Source: Euleptes europaea (lineage: Eukaryota; Chordata; Lepidosauria; Squamata; Sphaerodactylidae). From it: a stretch of DNA of 64,000 nucleotides. Made by a program: the position numbers and the translations under genes. Location: positions 79,359,326-79,423,325 of the forward strand of contig NC_079322.1 of the NCBI RefSeq assembly GCF_029931775.1, given 5' to 3'. The notes under the pieces are model-generated. The model had not been told where the DNA came from. It was given only the letters and a program-made list of their open reading frames with translations, and ran no database searches. This document shows, in pieces, positions 56,264 through 64,000 of this stretch (positions within the stretch are counted from its first letter, which is position 1; every line of letters starts with the position of its first letter).

Positions 56264-57058
56264 ATGGAAGCCCGGGGGGAGAAAGGGGAGGAGGCTGAGG
56301 CGGGGCGGATCACCTCCCAGCTGTTGAAGGCCAAGACGGGCGAGTTCGACCTGGAGTCCATCTTGCTGCTGAAGCTGCGAGGGCTGGGCCTCTCGGACCT
56401 GGGCTGCCTGGGGGAGTGCTCAAACCTGGAGTGGCTGGACCTGTCCAGCAACGCCATTGCCCACCTGGGCCCACTGTCCTCCCTGAAGGCCCTGGCCGTC
56501 CTCAACATCTCCTCCAACCGCGTGGCCAGCTTGGAGCCCCTGGCCCACTGCGAAAACCTGCAGAGCCTCAACGCGGCCGGCAACCTCCTGAGCAGCCTGC
56601 AGCAGCTGCAGGGCCTGACGGGGCTGCGGCGCCTGGAGAGCCTGCGCCTCAGCAGCCCGGCAGGGGGGCTCAGCAACCCCCTCTGCGCCTCCCTCGGCTA
56701 CCGCGTCGCCATGGCCGAGATGTTCCCCGGAGTCAAGGTGATCGACGGCGAGAGGATCTCGGGGCGGGGCAGCGAGCTCTACCAGCTCTGCAAGGATCTC
56801 GACAGCTCCCTCAAGCGCTTCCCCAGTGGTGGCGGGGCCGGCGTCACGGAACTCGTGGGCTCGGCCAAGCCGTGGGTGGCAGAGGGCTACTGGGACCTGC
56901 GTCCCGCTCGCCGGAGCTCCATCGTGGAAGAGGCCTACAAGCAGTTCAGCGAGGTTCTCCAGGAGTGCAGAGAACTCAGCAAGCGAGCAGACGACACCAT
57001 TTCCCAGGCGGAGAGGGCCCTGAACATCCGCCCGGACTCCAGCTCCTATGTCTTTTGA
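56264..57058 (+). CDS. LRRC61: Leucine-rich repeat-containing protein 61
   Basis: Single coding exon of 264 residues (human about 259). The ATG at 56264 (MEARGEKGEEAEAG) is chosen because the frame upstream has no other ATG before the splice acceptor at 56193. Residues about 28-105 form leucine-rich repeats (ESILLLKLRGLGLSDLGCLG, NLEWLDLSSNAIAHLGPLSS, ALAVLNISSNRVASLEPLAH, ENLQSLNAAGNLL). Residues 120-160 form an LRR cap with NPLCASLGYRV and GVKVIDGERISGRGSE. A polar helical tail holds RSSIVEEAYKQFSEVLQECR and ends SYVF. These blocks match human LRRC61 closely (GEFDLESILLLKLRGLGL; KVIDGERVIGRGSEFYQLCR). Its molecular role is not known to me. It is convergent with RARRES2 as in mammals. Confidence 0.95.
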   Translation: MEARGEKGEEAEAGRITSQLLKAKTGEFDLESILLLKLRGLGLSDLGCLGECSNLEWLDLSSNAIAHLGPLSSLKALAVLNISSNRVASLEPLAHCENLQSLNAAGNLLSSLQQLQGLTGLRRLESLRLSSPAGGLSNPLCASLGYRVAMAEMFPGVKVIDGERISGRGSELYQLCKDLDSSLKRFPSGGGAGVTELVGSAKPWVAEGYWDLRPARRSSIVEEAYKQFSEVLQECRELSKRADDTISQAERALNIRPDSSSYVF

Positions 57059-58488
57059 GTGACCCTGGGCCCCGAGACCCTTCCCTGGGCATTGGCTAGC
57101 CAGGCCCATTCCTCGATACCCATGTTGATCCCCTGGGTCTCTGCTGGCCCCCTGCTCTGGCTCCGTCTGAGGTGCCTCAAAGCTCCTGCTCCCCCATCCT
57201 CCTTCCATCAGGTTCAACTCCTTACAGCAGTACTAGATGTTCAACTCTTTTTAAGCAGGTTTAACTGTCAAAGCTCCCACCATCTGACCTGATTTGGATC
57301 CCTGGGAATCAGAGCTCATGGGCGAGGAATCACAGCCAGAATTGTTGAAGGACAGTTCCCAGGGGTCTTCGGGAGGGAAGCTGGAACACCTGGACCAATT
57401 CAAAAAGATTCAGCGTTTGCAATGCAGATGCAGCCTCTCTGTGCTCTAGGGCCTTGGGCTGAGATCATTTGGTTCTCTTCCCAGCTCCTATGAATCTCTG
57501 ACATCAAGGGCTGGGGACATGGTGCACTTCCTCATGAGTAACCCCATCAAAGCCTGTCGTCTGGGCTGATTCTCACAGCCCCTTTTCCATACGTCAAATC
57601 CGGGCAGGCCAAGCTTAGGAAAGCCGCCTCGTCGATTCTCTGCCGTGGGCTGAGGCTACAAGTGCCCCCCCTCCCGGTGGAGCGGTTGACTACTCCCCTG
57701 CTCTTGTGGGGGCTGACATGACTTCATCACCCCTGGCAGCCATCAGGTATAACTGCGCACAAATGCTTGTGCGAACTGGAGCGTGGAGTTCACTGTAAAG
57801 GGTGGGAGCCAGTCTGCCGGGCCTCATCCACGCTCCCCTGCCCAGGGATGCCAGCAGGTTGGCTCCGGAGAGACTTCCTTTTTTGGTGGCTTCTACCCTA
57901 CCTGGCCTCTTTCCACCAAGGGGCTGAACTGACCACGATGCTCTCGCGGACCGTCCCTGGTGGCTGCACACGGGAGCACCGTGGGATTGAGCCAGAGCTC
58001 ACCACAACTCCCCCACCCAGAGGCCCGTCATATCCTGAGACGGCCAGCCAGACCTGGTGCCGATGCAGGAATGCCCCCTCTCCCTGGTCCCTGGCACCTG
58101 GGTCAAAGGGAGCACCAAGCCCCTTTGAGCCACTGGGACCATCCTTAGGCTGCGTGTCCCCCATTTCCCATCTGCCCGGTCGCTTTGGAGTCCAAGCGTG
58201 GCTGTTCCGGGCAGGTCTCTGGGCTGGGGGGCCACGACTGGAGTGCAGCTGTGTCCAAGGAGGAGCTGATCTGGGTGGGGAGTGCCAGGCAAGATCAAGG
58301 AAAGCAGACCCAGAGTGCCCTCAAGGGGCGCGCAGGGGGCAAGGGTGGATGGGATTGTCCTGTGTGGCTGTGTAGAAACCTGGTGCTTTGAGTCTGGAGG
58401 GTCCGGGGCTCGAGATGTTTTTCCCAGGGTGGGGGCCCTGCATGCCTGGCTGAAGAACCACGGTCACGCTGTGCAAGTTTTCCTGTGA

Positions 58489-58494
58489 AATAAA
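58489..58494 (+). terminator. LRRC61: PolyA signal of LRRC61
   Basis: AATAAA in a GT-rich context (GAAATAAATGGGATGTTGTT), 1.43 kb after the LRRC61 stop. The intervening sequence 57,059-58,488 is repeat-poor, as expected of a 3' UTR. Confidence 0.75.
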
Positions 58495-58862
58495 TGGGAT
58501 GTTGTTCAACCCTCAGCCGTGGCACCCTGGCCTTTCTGCCTTTGTTTCCTCCTCTTTGCTGCTGTCTCCATATCCCAGGTGGGGCTGGAGAAGATCAAGT
58601 GGGGTCTGCTAGAACGCAGAGCACACCCACACTGTCAGGGAGCTGCTCCACACCTCTCTGTCCCTCCCAAAGTGCAGGCAGCGGCTCCCCTTCTCCAAAA
58701 TTTTATCTCCAACCCCAAGGCAGACACTGCCCCTCTGCTTCTGCTGTCCCCGGGGCAGAGCAGATTGCCAGTCCAGAAAGCCTGCCACGCAGGGCTCAGG
58801 ACCAGACACCAGTCCCCGTTTGAAATAACGGAACATTGCAAAGATGAAGCCTCCGCCGGCAT

Positions 58863-58868
58863 CTTTAT
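58863..58868 (-). terminator. RARRES2: Candidate polyA signal of RARRES2
   Basis: The minus strand reads CACAATAAAGATG. It is the first AATAAA I find downstream of the RARRES2 stop (1.87 kb away). If real, the 3' UTR would contain a Sauria-type SINE and a CR1 fragment. It could instead end a separate minus-strand transcript. Confidence 0.4.
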
Positions 58869-59352
58869 TGTGGGAGTAAATAGAGATCAAAGGCAGGGAA
58901 GAGAAAACTGGGAACTCCTCTAGGGCCGGTGGGTCAGTCGCCGTGGGGCCGAGCTCCTGCTGGGATGCTGCCTTCTTTGGTTGGAAGTCACTGCAGGGCC
59001 TGTTTAGTAGGGGGCCCATCTAAGTGGGGAGAAGAGAGGGTTCTGGCAGGATGTGGACCATCTCGCTGGCCAAGATTCTCTCGACTTTTCCACATGGTCT
59101 CGTCCAGGCAGTGATCAGACCAAAGCAGCCCGGACCAGGGAAGGAAAATGAGTGGGGCAGCGCAGAGAGGGAGGCTGAGAAGACGGAGTGTGTCCTGGGC
59201 GCCTCCCTGAGTCTTCCAGGCCAAAGCCCCCCCAAAGCCCTCCCAGCCAACGGGCAGCCCGACTGGCGACACTTCCTTGGGGAAAGCTCCACGTGAGCAG
59301 ATGCCACGCCCTGCAGCTGGGCTCTTTGCCCAAGGGCTCTCCTGATCACTAA
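58869..59352 (-). other. Repeat-free block beside a minus-strand polyA signal
   Basis: About 480 bases of unique, moderately GC-rich sequence ending at AATAAA (minus). Most simply the distal 3' UTR of RARRES2. Minus-strand frames are open for up to 109 codons but match nothing I know. Confidence 0.35.
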
Positions 59353-59384
59353 GGGTGTGTGTGTGTGTGTGTGGGGGGGGGGGG
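59353..59384 (+). repeat. (GT)n plus poly-G
   Basis: About ten GT units running into twelve or more Gs; G-rich hairpin or quadruplex possible. Confidence 0.8.
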
Positions 59385-59455
59385 TTAGTTGTGAATTACC
59401 TGCATTGTGCAGGGGACTAGATGACCCTGGTGGTCCCTCTATGATTCAAGAGGCT
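59375..59455 (+). mobile_element. CR1 LINE 3' tip
   Basis: GTTAGTTGTGAATTACCTGC and GGACTAGATGACCCTGGTGG; preceded by (GT)n and a G run. Confidence 0.65.
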
Positions 59456-59725
59456 GCTTTGGCCTGAATGGGCCTCCCTACCGGTTAGTGCCGTTGCCTG
59501 GAGCCTGTGGGCTTGTTTCTGTGAGCGGTGGGGCTTGCCTCCCACAGGAGGAGCTGTCCTTTTTGTCTCTTGGGGCCGTTTCCTGAGCAACAACACACAG
59601 GCCCTTAATGAGGGGGGCTGTGCTCCCACCATCCCCATGCTCCCCTCTGAGCCCCTTCCAGCTTGTCGGGGGGTGTTCGGGAGGGGAGTCGGACCCCCAA
59701 TGCCGAGCACTCTGGGACTTCCCTA

Positions 59726-59855
59726 AGAATCATAGAGTTGGAAGGACCTCCCAGGGTCATCGAGTCCAACCCCCTGACCAATGCAGGAAATTAAAAACTA
59801 CCTTCCCCGCCCCACCCCCAGTGACCCCCTACTCCATGCCCAGAAGATGGCATTT
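59726..59855 (-). mobile_element. CR1 LINE 3' fragment
   Basis: AGAATCATAGAGTTGGAAGG and AGTCCAACCCCCTGACC with the CCCAGAAGATGGC block. Confidence 0.7.
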
Positions 59856-60049
59856 CTCCCCATTTCTACAGGAAACAGGTCCTCTCAGCACCCTCCAGTG
59901 ACCGAGACTTGAGTCATCTCTCCTCCTTGCCTGCCCACCCAGATCCAGCTGGAATAACAATCCCTGGCTTGACTGGGGCCTCCGGGAATAGAGTCTGAGA
60001 GCTCAGGGGTGCCCGCGGACATTGCCCTCCCTTGGCTCTCCAGCAGTTA

Positions 60050-60350
60050 TTATAAAAGGTAAAGGTCCCCTGTGCAAGCACCGGGTCATTCCTGACCCAT
60101 GGGGTGATGTCACATCCTGACATTTCCAAGGCAGACTTTGTTTGCGGGGTGGTTTGCCAGTGCCTTCCCCAGTCATCTTCTCTTTACCCCCAGCAAGCTG
60201 GGTCCTCATTTTACCGACCTCGGAAGGATGGAAGGCTGAGTCAACCTTGAGCCGGCTACCTGAAACCAACTTCCGTCGGGATCAAACTCAGGTCGTGAGC
60301 AGAGCTTTTGACTGCAGTACTACAGCTTAACACTCTGCGCCACGGGGCTC
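60050..60350 (-). mobile_element. Sauria-type tRNA-derived SINE
   Basis: Same structure as the copy at 54.7 kb, with a longer preserved tail (GGGTCAGGAATGACCCGG). It lies between RARRES2 and its candidate polyA signal, in the same strand orientation. Confidence 0.82.
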
Positions 60351-60738
60351 CTCCAGCAGTTATTACTTAGTGCATAAACGAGGAATGTCAGGGGGGCTCT
60401 CCTGGAGGTGGTGGTGGTGGGAGCTTGTGGAGAAAGCTCCATTATTACAGATTTCTCTCAAAGCCTAAACGGCTGTCCCTGTACCTTGTGACCAATGGCT
60501 CTGATGCCCTGGCCAACAGCCTCTACTTCCCCTTTGCAGCCTCAGATGCTTCTCCCCCCCCCCCATGGTCATGGAGTCCTGCTAGCCCTTAGCCATGCCA
60601 AGCCCCACAACCCCACCCAGCTCTGGGCCAGGGGTGTCTCCCGCACCCCTGGCATTCCTCCCATTGGGAGAAGGTCTCTGACTCCTCCACAGCGGAGCAC
60701 TTACCAGAGGATGCAGCCTTCTTCCGGGAGCAGCCCCC

Positions 60739-60849
60739 TCAGTTAGACCACATCGGGAGCCCCTTGGAAAAGGCAAACACGCCGGGCCGGAAATGTGCTT
60801 CACCCGTCAGCTTGACCTCCTCGCACTCCTGCGCCTGCCTCTTCTTCAC
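60739..60849 (-). CDS. RARRES2: RARRES2 last coding exon with active peptide
   Basis: 111 bases ending in TGA at 60741-60739. Contains the last cysteine (QECEE) and the C-terminal segment HFRPGVFAFS followed by KGLPMWSN. In human, FPGQFAFS at the same place is the receptor-activating end and the following KALPRS is cut off. The acceptor reads ATAGCAG, a NAGNAG tandem, so one extra Gln is optional. Confidence 0.9.
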   Translation of the reverse strand: MKKRQAQECEEVKLTGEAHFRPGVFAFSKGLPMWSN

Positions 60850-62652
60850 CTGCTATGGGGTGACCAAAAGGGCAGGGGGGGGCGGTGCCCTGAGCTCAAG
60901 CAGCACGGGACCCCATGCTCCTCGGACCCTGCTAAGAGGGGCCATGTCTGCCGGGCCACCCCGTTCAGCTCTGCTCCGGCAAAGACTTCTTAGGCTTATG
61001 TGGATGTTCCGCAGGGGAGGCGTCTGAATCTCTAAGCATTTTTTTTTAAGTACTCTTAAAGACAAATGGATTCTTGAAAGCAGAAGCTGCCGCCCACCCA
61101 GCTTCTTCTTCAACAATTCTGTCTGGCTAAATGTGTAGCCCACCCTCTTTTAAGGCTCAGGGTGGATAATGCACTTAGCAACCTGTTGTAATAACCATTG
61201 CCTCTGAGCAAGCAGAGTGCAATTCCCTCGAGCACATGCAGAAGGCACAATGGTACAACCCCCCTCCAAAAGATAACAACAGAAAGACTCCCCAAAAGTA
61301 AGGGCGGGGCAGTTCCAGGTTCCAGAAGCTCCAGGGAGAGACTGCCGGGGCTCCGCCTGGCCCCCCATCCATCCGCTGCTGCGGCCCCTGCCCACAGCCC
61401 CCCTGCCCATGTGCTCCTCTCCTGCTGCCCTCCTCTGCATCTTCCCACTGCCTCACCAGCCCTTCCCCAGGGGTGCAGAGCAGCAGGTGTCGCTGGGAGC
61501 ACAACTGCAGGGCACGGCCTGCCCACCCTTCCCTGGGCAGAGATCAGTTCTCCTGGAGAAAATGGCTGCTTTGGAAACTGGACTCTGTGGCATTATACCC
61601 CATTGAAGACCCCCCTCCAAACCCCGCCCTCCTCAGGCTCCACCCCAAAAATCTCCAGGTATTTCCCAACATGGAGCTGGCAACCCTAGCTGGGGGAGGA
61701 CAGGCTGGCCAGGTGTAGAATTGCCAACCTCCAGGTACTTGAAAAACAAAAACAGCACTATGGCCAATGAACGTCTTAAAGTACAACGTCTATATTACAA
61801 GAAAGTTGATCAAACTACTATACTACTACAATTACATTAACAGACGTAAAGCAGTAACAAACATATATATGTAAAGGTGTCTATGTAGCCCTATTTCTAT
61901 ACCAACTAGATAGCAGTGCAATTGGAATAAACAAGTGAAAACAGATGGGTTCGCTTGATTTATGGTTGCTGACACTGTTCTTATTTGTGACCTGGCTACC
62001 GTGCCTGAGTGCAGGACATGTGTGATACTTTAGACTTATTATTCCTCTAATGTGCACAGTATGTGTTGTTTATTCCAATTGCACTGTTAGATAGTTGGTA
62101 CAGAAATAGGACTACATAGACACCTTTACATATATACGTTTGTTATTGCTTTACATCTGTTAATGTAACTGTAGTAGTATAGTAGTTTGATCAACTTTCT
62201 TGTAATATAGACGTTGTACTTTAAGACGTTTATTGGCCATAGTGCTTTTTTTGTTTTTCAGTTACGTTGTCCAGTACAAGTTCTTTAGTTTGCTAACCTC
62301 CAGGTACTGTCTGGAGATCCCCCGCTATTACAGCTGATCTCCAGCCAATAGAGATCAGTTCACCTGGAGAAAATGGCCAATTTGTCAATTGGACCCTATG
62401 GCATTGAAGTCCCTCCCTTCCCCAAACCCTGCCCTCCTCAGGCTCCGCCCCAAAAATCTCCAGTTATTTTCCAACCCAGAGCTGGCAACCCTAGCTGGGG
62501 GAGGCAGGCTGGCCAAGTGGGCCATGCCAAGGAGAGGAGAGGGAAAGGCCCACCTGGAAGATTGGGACTTGCTGCGAGAGGCACCGCACGGATCTGTCCA
62601 ACACGTGTTCACTGGAGTCGAATTTGAAGCAGGCCAAACACATCTGCTTCCT
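60739..62652 (-). CDS. RARRES2: Chemerin precursor (retinoic acid receptor responder 2), 3' part
   Basis: Chemerin is a secreted cystatin/cathelicidin-fold protein that becomes a chemoattractant and adipokine for CMKLR1 after C-terminal trimming. Two coding exons are visible: 62554-62652 and 60739-60849, 69 residues, in phase. The first encodes RKQMCLACFKFDSSEHVLDR and SVRCLSQQVPIFQ, aligned with human RKRKCLACIKLGSEDKVLGR. The second encodes VKKRQAQECEEVKLTGEAHF and RPGVFAFSKGLPMWSN then stop, aligned with human ETQCLRVQRAG...PGQFAFSKALPRS. The remaining N-terminal exons are not found in 62,653-64,000 and should lie beyond the window. The gene is convergent with LRRC61, as in mammals. Confidence 0.88.
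61541..61689 (+). mobile_element. MITE family A copy, 5'-truncated
   Basis: Begins at GCAGAGATCAGTTCTCC and runs to GCTGGCAACCCTA. The 28 bases after it recur after the copy ending at 62493. Confidence 0.7.
61716..62493 (+). mobile_element. MITE family A copy split by a 549-bp palindromic insertion
   Basis: Starts TAGAATTGCCAACC at 61716, is interrupted at 61741, and resumes at about 62290 with a repeat of TTGCTAACCTCCAGGTACT; ends GGCAACCCTA. Confidence 0.75.
61741..62289. mobile_element. Inverted-repeat insertion with about 200-bp arms
   Basis: Arms 61,741-61,937 and 62,068-62,270 are near-identical reverse complements (for example CACTATGGCCAAT against ATTGGCCATAGTG, and AAGTTGATCAAACTACTATA against its complement), separated by about 130 bases. 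The insertion is flanked by a 19-bp duplication of MITE sequence (one mismatch). It lies in the RARRES2 intron. Class unknown; the long target duplication favours a retro-type insertion. Confidence 0.75.
62554..62652 (-). CDS. RARRES2: RARRES2 penultimate visible exon
   Basis: 99 bases, phase 0 at both ends, with acceptor TGTGCTCAG and donor CAG/GTGGGC. Carries the CLAC motif and the next conserved Cys (SVRC) of the cystatin-like fold, equivalent to human CLAC...VHC. Confidence 0.9.
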
Positions 62653-63268
62653 CTGAGCACAGAAAGAAAGGGGGAGAGACCAAGGATGGGGGTGGGAAGC
62701 ATCGGCTTAGCATGCAGCCAGACCCATGTTTAGTCTCCAGCATCTCCCGTGCAAAAGGAACCCATTGCAGAGGCTGGGAAAGCCCTTCCTCTGCCTGAGA
62801 CACTCCTGCGCTACACAGAGCAGGACTCAGCATGAGAAGCCCTCATATGTGGCCATTTGCACAAGAGATGACTTCATAAAGTTTTGCGTTTTCTAGTTTG
62901 GTGAGGTGAGCAAAGCTCCCATGTGGGCTGGAACCTCCAACAAACCCACCGTCAATCCTCAATTCTGTTCTCCCACTTTCTTTATCACATGAACAACATT
63001 CCTCAAATTCCATTGAGAAAAGGCCTAGTCTCTCTTCAGCACACAGAAATTGGTTTAATGTTCATTATTTACTTGTGGGAGCCATAGCGGGAAGGGGGAG
63101 CCATGCTTGGCATCTCTGAAAGGAAGCTCAATAGTGTCATTAAGAACAGTCCAGTTCTCAGCTTCCCTGTGGGAGCCGTTGACCTTTGAAGGGGCTTAAA
63201 ACCACTTTCAGCTCAAAGGCAGGCAAATTATGGCTGTTGTGGGCATATGCAGCCCATGGGAGAATAGG

Positions 63269-63590
63269 TTCACAAGGTTGGAAGAGACCACAAGGGCCAT
63301 CCAGTCCAACCCCCTGCCATGCAGGATCCCACAATCAAAGCACTCCTGACAGATGGCCATCCAGCCTCTGCTTAAAGACCTCCAAAGACGGGGACTCCAC
63401 CACCCTCCGAGGCAGCGCATTCCACCGTCGAACAACCCTCACCATCAGAAAGTTCTTACTGATGTTTTGGTGGAATCACTTTTCTCTTAGTTTAAATCCA
63501 TTACTCCGTGTCCTAGTCTCTGGAGCAACAGAGAACAAGCTAGTTCCCTCATCAACATGACATCCATCCCTGAAGCTACTTAACAAATTG
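63269..63590 (-). mobile_element. CR1 LINE 3' fragment (second subfamily)
   Basis: GGTTCACAAGGTTGGAAGAG...ATTCCACCGTCGAACAACCC and TCTTAGTTTAAATCCATTAC, longer than the copy at 48.2 kb. Confidence 0.74.
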
Positions 63591-63867
63591 TGAAGAGTAT
63601 TGGCCGGCTAGACTGCAGCATCAGTGTAAGGCCTGATGCTTCCAAAAACAGCCTAAATGGATCAGGGACTGAGAACCAGTAAGAGCACCAGGAAAGCCAC
63701 GTCTGGGGAGCTACTTGATTTGGAGGGCTCCATGTTGGCCCCAGGCCCTTCCTCTTTCCAGCAGAGCCAGCATCCAACTCAGAGCCTTCCAAAGCAGGCA
63801 AAGACCCAGATGCAAGACTCCAGCTGGAGGCTAGGTCTGGAGCCGGTGTCATGTTATAGGGGAGGGG

Positions 63868-64000
63868 CGGTGTGGCTCAGTGGTAGAGCCTCTGCTTGGC
63901 ATGCAGAAGGTCCCAGGTTCAATTCCTGGCATCTCCAGTTAAAGGGACCAGGCAAGTAGGTGATGTGAAAGTCCTCTGCCTGAGACCCTGGAGAGCCGCT
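63868..64000 (+). mobile_element. tRNA-Ala-derived SINE, cut by window edge
   Basis: GTGTGGCTCAGTGGTAGAGC and GGTTCAATTCCTGGCATCTC, open to base 64,000. Confidence 0.78.

Larger units (their letters stand above)
62653..64000 (-). other. RARRES2: RARRES2 intron/upstream region
   Basis: No earlier chemerin exon is recognisable. 62,660-63,260 and 63,600-63,860 are without known features; the rest is CR1 and SINE. Confidence 0.5.

Noticed and set aside
56420-57217. 265-codon minus-strand frame opposite LRRC61
   Set aside because: Shadow of the leucine-rich coding strand; no splice or start context.
59020-59349. Minus-strand HSFSFPGPG as the chemerin C-terminus
   Set aside because: It resembles human HSFYFPGQF by chance; it lacks FAFS, the last cysteine and splice context. 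The true last exon with PGVFAFSKGLP is at 60739-60849.
1-64000. CRISPR arrays, bacterial operons, riboswitches
   Set aside because: The window is vertebrate chromosomal DNA; the only short-period repeats are microsatellites and dispersed transposons.

Overview
The window is vertebrate nuclear DNA with large spliced genes and very dense interspersed repeats. The repeats point to a squamate reptile: Sauria-type SINEs, BovB and CR1 LINEs, tRNA-Ala-derived and 5S-rRNA-derived SINEs, and about twenty copies of one hAT-type MITE. A gecko is my guess; the class is firmer than the species. All gene names come from reading exons by eye and matching remembered family sequences; no database search was run.

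Layout. (1) 1-35,001, minus strand: the 5' part of SSPO (SCO-spondin). I trace a TATA-box promoter, a non-coding first exon and 28 coding exons whose phases all agree. They give about 1,581 residues: signal peptide, EMI domain, three VWD-C8-TIL assemblies and five LDLR-A modules. The rest of this very large gene lies left of base 1. (2) 35,002-40,971: spacer full of repeats. (3) 40,972-52,288, plus strand: ZNF467, head to head with SSPO. It starts in a CpG island, carries an eroded KRAB-like segment split over two exons, and ends in a 1.9-kb exon with 12 C2H2 fingers. (4) 54,230-58,494, plus strand: LRRC61, with a CpG island, a single coding exon and a polyA signal. (5) 58,863-64,000, minus strand: the 3' part of RARRES2 (chemerin precursor), two coding exons, including the C-terminal exon with the receptor-activating peptide. 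Earlier exons should lie right of base 64,000.

The four host genes do not form an operon-like unit. SSPO encodes the Reissner-fibre glycoprotein, ZNF467 a nuclear zinc-finger factor, LRRC61 a small leucine-rich protein and RARRES2 a secreted chemoattractant/adipokine. From memory of human 7q36, divergent ZNF467-SSPO and convergent LRRC61-RARRES2 pairs also exist there, but LRRC61-RARRES2 lies on the far side of SSPO. The direct ZNF467-LRRC61 junction here therefore looks like a rearrangement.

Most of the rest is mobile DNA: MITEs nested in each other (three cases with 8-bp target duplications), palindromic Penelope-like insertions with 13-14-bp target duplications, a 549-bp inverted-repeat insertion, an 865-bp hAT element, and a fossil solo LTR of about 1.8 kb in an SSPO intron. 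I found no convincing wholly new system. The best leads are a GC-AG intron needed to finish an LDLR-A module, a MITE sitting on an SSPO splice donor, the palindromic retro-insertions, repeats in the ZNF467 linker, and a divergent chemerin C-terminus.
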